A stretch of DNA of 6,391 nt from Nitrospiria bacterium. GTDB taxonomy: Bacteria > Nitrospirota > Nitrospiria > Nitrospirales > UBA8639. The stretch spans positions 1-6,391 of the forward strand of contig JAUIKP010000196.1 in NCBI GenBank assembly GCA_030430725.1, given 5' to 3'. Shown piece by piece: positions 1 to 6,391 of this stretch (position 1 is the stretch's first letter; every line of letters starts with the position of its first letter). The notes under the pieces are model-generated. The model had not been told where the DNA came from. It saw only the letters and a program-made list of their open reading frames with translations, and made no database searches. The position numbers and the translations under genes were made by a program.

Positions 1-1478
1 CAGAGGATCATCCGGAGATTGCCTCAATCAGCGGGATCTGGAAAGGGGCGAATTTTCTGGAACGTGAAGTGTACGACTTGATGGGCATCCGCTTTAGCGG
101 GCATCCCGACCTTCGTCGAATTTTGATGCCTGACGATTTTGATGAAGGGTATCCGCTACGAAAAGATTTTCCGGCCGAAGGCAAAGGATGGCGGAGTCGC
201 TTTGAATTCCTTCCCCGGTTGGATGAACCGGTCGGCGAATGGTCGGAATCCGAGGTCTCCGATGATCAACGGCATCAATTCATGGCGGATGATCATCCAG
301 GTGACACCAAACGTACAACCGAAATGCTGCTCAATATGGGTCCCCAGCATCCCAGTACCCATGGAGTACTTCGGGTCGTGTTGGAGTTGGATGGTGAGCG
401 GGTCAGCAAGGCCATGCCCGATCTTGGTTACTTGCACCGGGGAGTGGAAAAACTGGCTGAAGGCCTGACGTATATGCAAATGGTCCCGCATACGGATCGT
501 TTGGACTATGTCTGTGCCATGACCAATAACTATGCCTATGTGCGGGCCGTGGAAAAACTGATAGATATGACCGTTCCGGAACGGGCGGAATATGTCCGGA
601 CGATCGTTGCCGAAATGCAACGTATCATTGGTCATTTATTCTGGCTGGGGACGCAAGCCCTGGATATCGGCGCGATGACCGTGTTTTTCTGGACCTTCCG
701 TGAACGTGAAATCTTATTGGATATGTTTGAGAAATTGTGTGGTGCTCGTCTGACATTGAATTATTATCGGATCGGAGGCGTGGATGCGGATCTCACGCCG
801 GAAATTATTTCGACTCTCCGGGAATTTTTGAAAACGTTTCCTGAACACATTCGGGAATATGACACGCTCCTGCAAAAAAATCGGATTTGGGTCGCCCGTA
901 CAAAAGGCGTGGCACTTCTTTCTGCGGAGGACGCCATTAATTTCGGATGCACAGGGCCGGTACTGCGGGGGTCCGGAGTGTCCTATGATATTCGAAAGTT
1001 GGAACCGTATGGCGTGTATGATCGTGTGAATTGGGAAGTGCCAATCGGAAAAGACGGGGATACCTATGACCGGTACTGGATCCGAATGGAAGAAATGTGG
1101 CAGAGCGCTCGCATCATTGAACAATGCCTCAATCAAATGCCTGAGGGACCGGTCATGGCCGTCGATGCTCAAGCCATTCCTCCGCCGAAACCGGAAGTGA
1201 TGAGGGATATGCAAAGTCTGATTCATCATTTCATTATCTTTACCCAAGGATTTAAGCCTCCGAAGGGCGAAACGTATTGTGCGACGGAGGTTCCTAAAGG
1301 TGAATTGGGATTTTTTATCATTAGTGACGGGAGTTCGCGTCCCTATCGGTTGAAAATCCGGTCTCCTTCCTTTATTCATATGGGCGCTTTTGATCATATG
1401 GCGCGTGGATATTTGATTTCGGATATCGTCACGATTTTCGGAACGTACGATATTGTGATGGGGGAGTGTGATCGATAA
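1..1478 (+). CDS. nuoCD: NADH-quinone oxidoreductase subunit C/D fusion (5' partial)
   Basis: This is the peripheral-arm fusion of the 30-kDa (NuoC) and 49-kDa (NuoD) subunits; NuoD forms much of the quinone pocket next to NuoB. The frame is open from base 3 (first full codon) to TAA at 1476-1478, giving 491 residues, and the true start lies upstream. The C-terminal part of NuoC is clear: the 30-kDa signature ERE-x2-D-LM-x6-H-x3-R-x-IL falls at about 60-125, followed by PLRKDFP. A 35-residue acidic linker (about 204-308) leads without a stop into NuoD, which begins near [17 protein letters not shown]. The conserved quinone-site His is in HPSTHG (codon 348-350) and the Tyr is in RLDY (codon 507-509). 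[10 protein letters not shown] matches the 49-kDa signature core, and the protein ends in the typical GECDR. An internal ATG at 282 lacks a nearby Shine-Dalgarno (SD) sequence, so a separate nuoD start is unlikely. The next gene, nuoE, starts 86 bp downstream. Confidence 0.96.
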   Translation, partial: EDHPEIASISGIWKGANFLEREVYDLMGIRFSGHPDLRRILMPDDFDEGYPLRKDFPAEGKGWRSRFEFLPRLDEPVGEWSESEVSDDQRHQFMADDHPGDTKRTTEMLLNMGPQHPSTHGVLRVVLELDGERVSKAMPDLGYLHRGVEKLAEGLTYMQMVPHTDRLDYVCAMTNNYAYVRAVEKLIDMTVPERAEYVRTIVAEMQRIIGHLFWLGTQALDIGAMTVFFWTFREREILLDMFEKLCGARLTLNYYRIGGVDADLTPEIISTLREFLKTFPEHIREYDTLLQKNRIWVARTKGVALLSAEDAINFGCTGPVLRGSGVSYDIRKLEPYGVYDRVNWEVPIGKDGDTYDRYWIRMEEMWQSARIIEQCLNQMPEGPVMAVDAQAIPPPKPEVMRDMQSLIHHFIIFTQGFKPPKGETYCATEVPKGELGFFIISDGSSRPYRLKIRSPSFIHMGAFDHMARGYLISDIVTIFGTYDIVMGECDR

Positions 1479-1564
1479 CATGGAGAACGGTGTCATGGAT
1501 TTTCGGGCTTACGGACACCATGGCCATTGGGCGATGACTGTTTGCCTCAACTCACGAGTCTTCT
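1479..1564 (+). other. Spacer between nuoCD and nuoE
   Basis: This 86-bp spacer shows no promoter or terminator that I can support. It contains a weak inverted repeat (GGTGTC at 1489-1494 with GACACC at 1514-1519, loop of 19) without a following T-run. It also holds most of a 31-codon frame from ATG 1480 to TGA 1573-1575, which overlaps the nuoE start. Neither is strong evidence for a functional element. Confidence 0.4.
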
Positions 1565-2089
1565 ATGCTTCTTGACCGATTCAAAAACGAGGTTGAAGCC
1601 ATTCTCTCCCGCTATCCCGTCAAGCGGTCGGCATTGCTGCCGTTATTGAATTTGGCGCAGCGGGAAGAGGGATTTGTGAGTGAATCGGCCATGAAGGAAA
1701 TTGCCAAAGTTTTGGATTTGACTCCGGCACAGGTGTTTGAGACCGTCACTTTTTATACCATGTTCCATCTCAAGCCGATCGGGAAGTTTCACCTTCAAGT
1801 CTGCAAATCGCTTATGTGTGCGTTGGTCGGATCTGATGAGGTGGTGGTATGGATCCAGAAAAAACTCGGCATTGCACCAGGTCAGACAACAGCAGATAAC
1901 CTTTTTACCCTCAGCGTGGTGGAGTGTCTCGGGTCCTGTGGAACAGGTCCCATGATGCAAGTGAATGATGACTATTACGAGCAATTATCCGAAGAAAAAG
2001 TCGGACGTGTTCTGGATGATTTGAAACGAGACGGAACCTGTTCGCTTAAAACAGGACCTTTCATGTATCCTCAGCCCCTGGCTAAATGA
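1565..2089 (+). CDS. nuoE: NADH-quinone oxidoreductase subunit E (24-kDa, [2Fe-2S] N1a)
   Basis: NuoE is the thioredoxin-fold subunit of the NADH dehydrogenase module, bound to NuoF and carrying the off-path [2Fe-2S] cluster N1a. The 174-residue product has the family length. Its N-terminal helical part contains LLPLLNLAQREEGF and FETVTFYTMF, which are typical of the family. The four N1a ligands are C80 and C85 (C-x4-C in CKSLMC) and C121 and C125 (C-x3-C in CLGSCG). The C-terminal tail after about residue 155 is poorly conserved. The ATG at 1565 is chosen because an in-frame TGA at 1535-1537 leaves no other ordinary start; its SD is weak (a GAG at 1556-1558). It sits between nuoCD and nuoF, as in other NADH-oxidising complex I operons. 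Nothing suggests loss of function. Confidence 0.96.
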   Translation: MLLDRFKNEVEAILSRYPVKRSALLPLLNLAQREEGFVSESAMKEIAKVLDLTPAQVFETVTFYTMFHLKPIGKFHLQVCKSLMCALVGSDEVVVWIQKKLGIAPGQTTADNLFTLSVVECLGSCGTGPMMQVNDDYYEQLSEEKVGRVLDDLKRDGTCSLKTGPFMYPQPLAK

Positions 2090-2100
2090 CAGAAGTCTTT

Positions 2101-2143
2101 GGAGGGAATGGACATGGATAAGCAATTCATGGGTTTTCAATAA
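2101..2143 (+). other. Possible short leader reading frame with strong SD ahead of nuoF
   Basis: In the nuoE-nuoF spacer, GGAGGG at 2101-2106 lies 7 bases before ATG 2114, an ideal distance. That ATG opens a nine-codon frame (MDKQFMGFQ) ending at TAA 2141-2143. The nuoF start follows 20-26 bases later in another frame and has no SD of its own. This could be a leader peptide that delivers ribosomes to nuoF by reinitiation, or simply chance. No homology can be judged at this length. Confidence 0.3.
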
Positions 2144-2169
2144 CCGCCCGTTCACGAATCAGTGTGTAT

Positions 2170-3477
2170 ATGGCCACATACGAAAAAATCTTATTAAAGA
2201 ATATGGAACAACCGGGGTACACCGGTTCGTTGGCCGACTATGAGGGGACCGGTGGGTATCGAGCTCTTCGGACGGTTCTCAGGGATATGCAGCCCGATCA
2301 GGTCATTGAGGTGGTGAAAAAGTCAGGCCTCCGCGGTCGTGGGGGAGCCGGGTTCCCCACCGGTGTGAAGTGGGGGTTCATTCCCAAGAATCATCCTGGT
2401 CCAAAATATCTGTGCTGTAACGCCGATGAAAGCGAGCCGGGAACATTTAAAGACCGGCAACTTATGGAACGTGATCCCCATCAAATGCTGGAAGGCATGG
2501 CCATTACCTGTTTCGCCATCGGTGCACAAACGGCCTACATCTATATTCGAGGAGAATTCCGTCTCGGCGCGAAGATTCTGGAGCAGGCTATTCAGGAGGC
2601 TTATGCAGCCGGGTATCTGGGCGTCAACATTCTCGGGAGCGGGTTGACGATCAATATCTATGTCCACCTTGGTGCCGGAGCCTACATTTGCGGGGAAGAA
2701 ACGGCACTTCTCGAATCATTAGAAGGCAAACGGGGCATGCCTCGTTTTAAACCGCCGTTTCCTGCGACGCATGGATTGTATCAAAACCCCACTGTGGTGA
2801 ATAACGTCGAGACCATGGCGAATATTCCTCATATTATCAATCGAGGGGGAGAGTGGTATGCATCGATTGGCTCTCCACCTAAAAGTTGCGGAACGCGGGT
2901 GTTTTGTTTAAGCGGACATGTAAAGCGGCCTGGTAATTATGAGACCCCTATGGGCATCACCTTTCGTGAGTTGATTTATGATTTGGGCGGAGGTATGCGA
3001 TCGGATAAGCCCCTCAAGGCTTTTATCCCTGGGGGAGCGTCGGCTCCATTTCTGACGCCGGACCATTTAGATGTGAAAATGGATTTTGAGTCAGTGGCTT
3101 TGGCGGGGTCTATGCTGGGATCCGGTGGCGTCACGGTGATGGAAGAAGGCACGAATATGGTTTGGGCCGCTCTGCGATTGATGGAGTTTTTCTATCATGA
3201 ATCCTGTGGAAAATGTACACCCTGCCGGGAAGGCACTTCCTGGCTGGTTCAGACTCTTCAGCGAATCTGGAACAAACGAGGGCGTCCTGAAGATGTTGGG
3301 GTTCTTGATGAACTCTGCGGAAATATTCCCGGCCGGACGGTCTGTGCGTTTGGTGATGCGGCAGTGTCTCCGATAGTGAGTACCCTTCTCCATTGGCGGG
3401 GGGAATATGAGGCCCTTATTCGTGAGGCTCAAGAAACAATGCCCCGAAACAAGGAAATTCCGGTTTTCACCTCTTGA
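2170..3477 (+). CDS. nuoF: NADH-quinone oxidoreductase subunit F (51-kDa, FMN, NADH, N3)
   Basis: NuoF is the NADH-oxidising flavoprotein of complex I: it binds NADH and FMN and passes electrons to its [4Fe-4S] cluster N3. Numbering here is from ATG 2170 (435 residues, usual length). The Gly-rich FMN/NADH segment GLRGRGGAGFPTG is at 53-65 and the CNADESEPGTFKDR stretch at 83-96. The first 51-kDa signature GAGAYICGEETALLES is at 168-183. The second, ESCGKCTPCREG, is at 344-355 and supplies C346, C349 and C352; the fourth N3 ligand is C392 in TVCAFGD. A GTG at 2164 in the same frame would add two residues. An in-frame TAA at 2119-2121 rules out a longer protein with an ordinary start codon. Neither start has a clear SD, although a strong one lies at 2101-2106 in front of a different short frame. 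The stop is only 11 bp before the preferred nuoG start. Confidence 0.97.
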   Translation: MATYEKILLKNMEQPGYTGSLADYEGTGGYRALRTVLRDMQPDQVIEVVKKSGLRGRGGAGFPTGVKWGFIPKNHPGPKYLCCNADESEPGTFKDRQLMERDPHQMLEGMAITCFAIGAQTAYIYIRGEFRLGAKILEQAIQEAYAAGYLGVNILGSGLTINIYVHLGAGAYICGEETALLESLEGKRGMPRFKPPFPATHGLYQNPTVVNNVETMANIPHIINRGGEWYASIGSPPKSCGTRVFCLSGHVKRPGNYETPMGITFRELIYDLGGGMRSDKPLKAFIPGGASAPFLTPDHLDVKMDFESVALAGSMLGSGGVTVMEEGTNMVWAALRLMEFFYHESCGKCTPCREGTSWLVQTLQRIWNKRGRPEDVGVLDELCGNIPGRTVCAFGDAAVSPIVSTLLHWRGEYEALIREAQETMPRNKEIPVFTS

Positions 3478-3488
3478 GTGTCATCGAA

Positions 3489-6179
3489 ATGGCCATCACT
3501 CCAACTACGACCACGGACATGATTACGCTGACGATCGATGGAAAATCGGCGACGGTTGCCAAAGGGACGCTGGTCATTGAGGCGGCGCGGCAGGTTGGCG
3601 TCATGGTGCCCCACTTTTGCTATCACCCGAAACTGGCGCCCGACGCCAATTGCCGGATGTGTTTAGTGGAAATTGAAAAAATGCCCCGGTTGCAAACCTC
3701 CTGTAGTACGCAAGTGGCGGAAGGAATGGTAGTGAAATCGGCTTCTTCCCCGGTGGTGCAGAACGCCCGCAAATCGGTGTTGGATTTTATTTTGGCCAAT
3801 CACCCGTTGGATTGTCCGGTCTGCGATCAAGGTGGGCGGTGTGACCTTCAGGACTTTTCCCATGAATATACCGCGACAACCAGCGGATTTAAGGAACTCA
3901 AACGGGTCTTTCCGAAGGAGTATTTCAGCCCGCTGATTGAAACGCAGATGAATCGGTGTGTCCAATGTTTGCGATGCGTACGCTATTGTGATCAGGTCAT
4001 GGATGTGAAAGCTCTGGCGCCTATGGGGCGGGGCACGATGACGGAAATTAAAGCCTTCGGGGCTCATGAATTGGATTGCGAGTTTTGTGGGGGGTGTATC
4101 CAGATTTGTCCGGTGGGAGCCATTACCAGTCGACTCTCTATGTATGAATTTCGTCCATGGATGCTCAAGCGGACGGATTCCGTTTGTGGCTATTGTGGAG
4201 ATGGGTGTCAAATTACCTTTCAAACGAAAAATAACGACTTAATCGAAGTGAATTCCACTCACGGGGCCGGCCGCAATAACGGAGATCTCTGTGCCCGGGG
4301 CTACTTTGGTTACCATGTCAGCGTTCATCCCGATCGCCTGACGTCGCCCCTTATTCGTCGAGGGGATGCCTTGCAACCTGTGCAATGGGAAGAGGCTTTG
4401 GAGTTGGTCGGGCAGCGTTTATTGGACATAAAAACCAAGTACGGTCCCGATGCGATTGGCGGGTTAATTACGGGACGATGTACGAATGAAGATATCTATA
4501 TTTTTCAGAAATTCATGCGTGGCGTGGTAGGGACCAACCGGATTGATAGCAGTGTGCGGTATGGCCACCTGAATGCGATGCATGCCATGCAACGAGTGCA
4601 AGGCACTCATCGTTGGGCGGTGAACTTTGATGATATTCTTTCCGCAGATACTCTCTTGCTTGTCGGAACTAATATTACGGAAACCAATCCAATTACAGGG
4701 CTGAAGGTCAAAGAAGCGGTGAAGCGGCGAGGGGCGAAGCTCATTACCATTGAAGCGTTAGAGCCTGCAATCGGGAGCATCAGCAATATTGTGAATCTGG
4801 CCCACCATCATCTGGGCATCAAGCCGACCGCCTATGCGGGGGCGGTTTTGGGCATGCTGAAAGCTGTGGTTGATCAGCAAATGGTGGATCCGGAAGTTCG
4901 GGCCACCGCCCAGTCTTATGCCAACGACATAACTGCCGCATTGACATCCCTGTCCTGGGATGCGATTCAAGCGCAAACCGGACTGGCTTCGGAAGTGTTT
5001 ATTCAGGCTGCCCAGGTGTTTGCCAAAGGACAGAAGGTCGTTATTCTTGTCGGACCGGGAGTCCTGCGATCGGTGGGTGGATTCGGAATGACCATGAATT
5101 TGTTGGACCTATTATTGGTCACGGGAAAACTTACCAAGCCCGGCTGTGGCCTTGCTCCCCTGGCGGAAGAAAATAATGATCAAGGAGCCTTTGAGATGGG
5201 GGGAACCGGGTCGGTATTGCCTGGTGGACAATCCCTGGGTGACCCGGACGTGCGGAAACGATTGGCGCAAGCGTGGGGTCGGCCAATTCCCGATACCCCA
5301 GGCTCTTCACTCCCCCAGATGATTGACGATGCACAACACGGCAAACTCAAAGCCTTGTTTGTGGTTGGTGAAAATCCCCTGGCCTCCCTGCCGCCGTCAT
5401 CGGGTATTCATTCGGCATTGGAGAAACTTGAGTTTCTGGTGTGTCAGGAATTGTTTCTCACCGAAACGGCCCAGCACGCTCATGTCATTCTGCCGGCCTG
5501 TTCCTATGCTGAAAAGGACGGAACGTTTACCAACACGGAAGGGCATATTCAGTCAGTACGAAAAGCCATTGATCTGGTCGGGGATAGCCGACCGGACTGG
5601 GAAGTGTTTTCCGCCCTGTCGGTCATGATGAATGATCCGATGGAATACGGAGACGTCAAGGACATCGGCAAAGAGATCCATAATCTTCTCCCCGGTACCC
5701 GTACCCTGGGTCCTGCCCCCTTTCCCGCACAACCGGATTCGACGGTCATCGCCCGATATCTCAAAACCGATTATCAGCGGGATATCGCTACGCGGTATCA
5801 ATGGCCGGTAGAGGATGCCGTTGCCGGAGCGGAAGACATGATCGTGCAGGTCTCACAATCCTTGTTTCATTCCGGGAAATTTTCCCGAAAAGCCAAAGGC
5901 TTACTGCAGGTTGAGCCAGCCGGCAAAATCTATCTGCATCCGGAAGACGCCGCTCGACGTGGCATTGGTGAAGGGGCCATCGTGAAGGTGAGTAATCGTT
6001 TGGGTGAGGTGATCACCCCGGTCGGGCTTCGTGAGCGCATCCCGCGAGGGGTCGTGATGTTTCCCGAACATTTTGATGAAGAGGTTCGCCGTCTCTTGCC
6101 GTATAGTGTTGATTCGGAAACGCAGGTGCCCTATTGCAAGGTGGGTCGCGTTCGGGTTGAAAAGATGGTGGGAACATGA
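3489..6179 (+). CDS. nuoG: NADH-quinone oxidoreductase subunit G (75-kDa Fe-S subunit), with an extra [4Fe-4S] site
   Basis: NuoG carries electrons from NuoF towards NuoI. Numbering is from ATG 3489 (896 residues, close to E. coli NuoG). The [2Fe-2S] domain (about 11-85) holds N1b at C44, C55, C58 and C72. The N5 ligands are H105, C109, C112 and C118. A ferredoxin-like domain has two full motifs, C157/C160/C163/C167 and C197/C200/C203/C207, enough for two [4Fe-4S] clusters where usual NuoG has only N4. N7 ligands are C233, C236, C240 and C268. A molybdopterin-oxidoreductase fold follows (about 270-720) and a C-terminal dinucleotide-binding-like domain (about 790-890). The position of the Mo-ligating Cys/Sec of formate dehydrogenase is G359, so no formate activity is expected. 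The start is uncertain: TTG 3474 overlaps the nuoF stop and ATG 3519 begins at the conserved domain; none has a good SD. An alternative reading as a formate dehydrogenase alpha subunit is disfavoured by G359 and the operon. Confidence 0.95.
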   Translation: MAITPTTTTDMITLTIDGKSATVAKGTLVIEAARQVGVMVPHFCYHPKLAPDANCRMCLVEIEKMPRLQTSCSTQVAEGMVVKSASSPVVQNARKSVLDFILANHPLDCPVCDQGGRCDLQDFSHEYTATTSGFKELKRVFPKEYFSPLIETQMNRCVQCLRCVRYCDQVMDVKALAPMGRGTMTEIKAFGAHELDCEFCGGCIQICPVGAITSRLSMYEFRPWMLKRTDSVCGYCGDGCQITFQTKNNDLIEVNSTHGAGRNNGDLCARGYFGYHVSVHPDRLTSPLIRRGDALQPVQWEEALELVGQRLLDIKTKYGPDAIGGLITGRCTNEDIYIFQKFMRGVVGTNRIDSSVRYGHLNAMHAMQRVQGTHRWAVNFDDILSADTLLLVGTNITETNPITGLKVKEAVKRRGAKLITIEALEPAIGSISNIVNLAHHHLGIKPTAYAGAVLGMLKAVVDQQMVDPEVRATAQSYANDITAALTSLSWDAIQAQTGLASEVFIQAAQVFAKGQKVVILVGPGVLRSVGGFGMTMNLLDLLLVTGKLTKPGCGLAPLAEENNDQGAFEMGGTGSVLPGGQSLGDPDVRKRLAQAWGRPIPDTPGSSLPQMIDDAQHGKLKALFVVGENPLASLPPSSGIHSALEKLEFLVCQELFLTETAQHAHVILPACSYAEKDGTFTNTEGHIQSVRKAIDLVGDSRPDWEVFSALSVMMNDPMEYGDVKDIGKEIHNLLPGTRTLGPAPFPAQPDSTVIARYLKTDYQRDIATRYQWPVEDAVAGAEDMIVQVSQSLFHSGKFSRKAKGLLQVEPAGKIYLHPEDAARRGIGEGAIVKVSNRLGEVITPVGLRERIPRGVVMFPEHFDEEVRRLLPYSVDSETQVPYCKVGRVRVEKMVGT

Positions 6180-6210
6180 GGCGGTTCTCAGCATGTGGGT
6201 CGGTATATAG

Positions 6211-6220
6211 AGGAGAGGAG
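6211..6220 (+). promoter_or_regulatory. Ribosome binding site of nuoH
   Basis: The purine tract AGGAGAGGAG ends 10 bases before ATG 6231. It is the clearest Shine-Dalgarno sequence tied to a gene start in this window and fixes the nuoH start. By contrast, the starts of nuoE, nuoF and nuoG have weak or no such sequence, so nuoH may depend less on coupling to the gene before it (inference). Confidence 0.75.
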
Positions 6221-6230
6221 TGAATCCGGC

Positions 6231-6391
6231 ATGGATACGGGAATTCGATTAGCCTTAACGTTAAGCCAAATCGGGGTGGTGATGGTGGCGGTGCTTCTGA
6301 CTGTCGCAATACTCACTCTACTGGAGCGAAAGGTATTGGGGTGGATGCAGGATCGGATGGGACCGATGGAAGTCGGGCCTTATGGCATCCT
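6231..6391 (+). CDS. nuoH: NADH-quinone oxidoreductase subunit H (3' partial)
   Basis: NuoH is the membrane subunit that joins the peripheral and membrane arms and forms the quinone entry channel with NuoD and NuoB. Only the first 53 full codons are in the window. The short N-terminus is followed by a hydrophobic segment at about residues 11-31, which is transmembrane helix 1. It runs into the conserved loop ERK-x3-W-MQDR-x-GP-x2-VGPYG at residues 32-52, diagnostic for NuoH/ND1. ATG 6231 is supported by a strong purine-rich SD at 6211-6220. The gene runs off the window end with no stop or frameshift seen. It lies 51 bp after nuoG, in the standard order, and nuoI is expected to follow. Confidence 0.93.
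   Translation, partial: MDTGIRLALTLSQIGVVMVAVLLTVAILTLLERKVLGWMQDRMGPMEVGPYGI

Noticed and set aside
874..880. Run of seven A in nuoCD as a programmed slippage site
   Set aside because: The zero frame continues through the whole conserved NuoD sequence, and no stimulating structure or useful alternative frame was seen.
282..1478. Separate nuoD gene starting at internal ATG 282
   Set aside because: There is no stop codon between NuoC and NuoD and no SD at a proper distance from ATG 282 (the nearest GAGG is about 26 bases before it), so the fusion is the simpler reading.
714..1496. 260-codon open frame on the minus strand opposite nuoCD
   Set aside because: It lies wholly opposite a strongly conserved NuoD sequence, has no recognisable domain and no SD context. 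It is a shadow of the codon bias on the plus strand, as are the other minus-strand frames in the window (for example 156-635 and 3663-4223).
1489..1519. Inverted repeat GGTGTC/GACACC in the nuoCD-nuoE spacer as a terminator or processing site
   Set aside because: The stem is only 6 bp with a 19-base loop and no T-run follows; it is likely chance.
5873..5887. Perfect 7-bp inverted repeat around one base (CGGGAAA-T-TTTCCCG) inside nuoG
   Set aside because: It is within well-conserved coding sequence, the one-base loop cannot form a normal hairpin, and no promoter or target gene is nearby that would make it an operator.
3489..6179. Formate dehydrogenase alpha subunit instead of NuoG
   Set aside because: The Mo-ligating Cys/Sec is replaced by Gly, the protein has the N7 ligand set, and it lies between nuoF and nuoH in a standard nuo operon.

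Overview
The whole window lies inside one plus-strand operon for the NADH-dependent form of respiratory complex I (NADH:quinone oxidoreductase, type I). The order is nuoCD (5' end cut off), nuoE, nuoF, nuoG, then the first 53 codons of nuoH. This is the standard bacterial nuo order. No mobile element, RNA gene, CRISPR array or convincing terminator was seen, and no gene-free stretch exceeds about 90 bases.

Layout: 1-1478 is a NuoC-NuoD fusion (peripheral quinone-reducing module). 1565-2089 is NuoE, the [2Fe-2S] N1a subunit. About 2170-3477 is NuoF (FMN, NADH site, N3 cluster). About 3489-6179 is NuoG (large Fe-S subunit with a molybdopterin-oxidoreductase-like body). 6231-6391 is the start of NuoH (membrane subunit at the quinone site). 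Spacers are 86 bp (nuoCD-nuoE), about 80 bp (nuoE-nuoF), about 11 bp (nuoF-nuoG) and 51 bp (nuoG-nuoH). The operon promoter must lie upstream and nuoI to nuoN are expected downstream; neither is visible.

How they work together: NADH passes hydride to FMN on NuoF. Electrons run through N3 (NuoF), then N1b, N4 and N5 (NuoG), with N1a (NuoE) as a side cluster. They continue to NuoI and NuoB and reduce quinone at the NuoD/NuoB/NuoH interface, which drives proton pumping in the membrane arm.

The most notable point is NuoG. Besides the usual ligands for N1b, N5, N4 and N7 it carries four extra cysteines that complete a two-[4Fe-4S] ferredoxin domain, as in formate dehydrogenase alpha subunits, HoxU and [FeFe]-hydrogenases. 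Textbook NuoG (E. coli, Thermus, mitochondrial 75-kDa) has only one cluster there. The rest of the protein also resembles formate dehydrogenase, but the position that holds the Mo-ligating Cys/Sec is Gly.

Organism: a Gram-negative-type bacterium of moderate G+C with a full NADH-oxidising complex I. The general look of the proteins suggests Nitrospirota or a related deep bacterial lineage, but this is an impression from memory and is low confidence.
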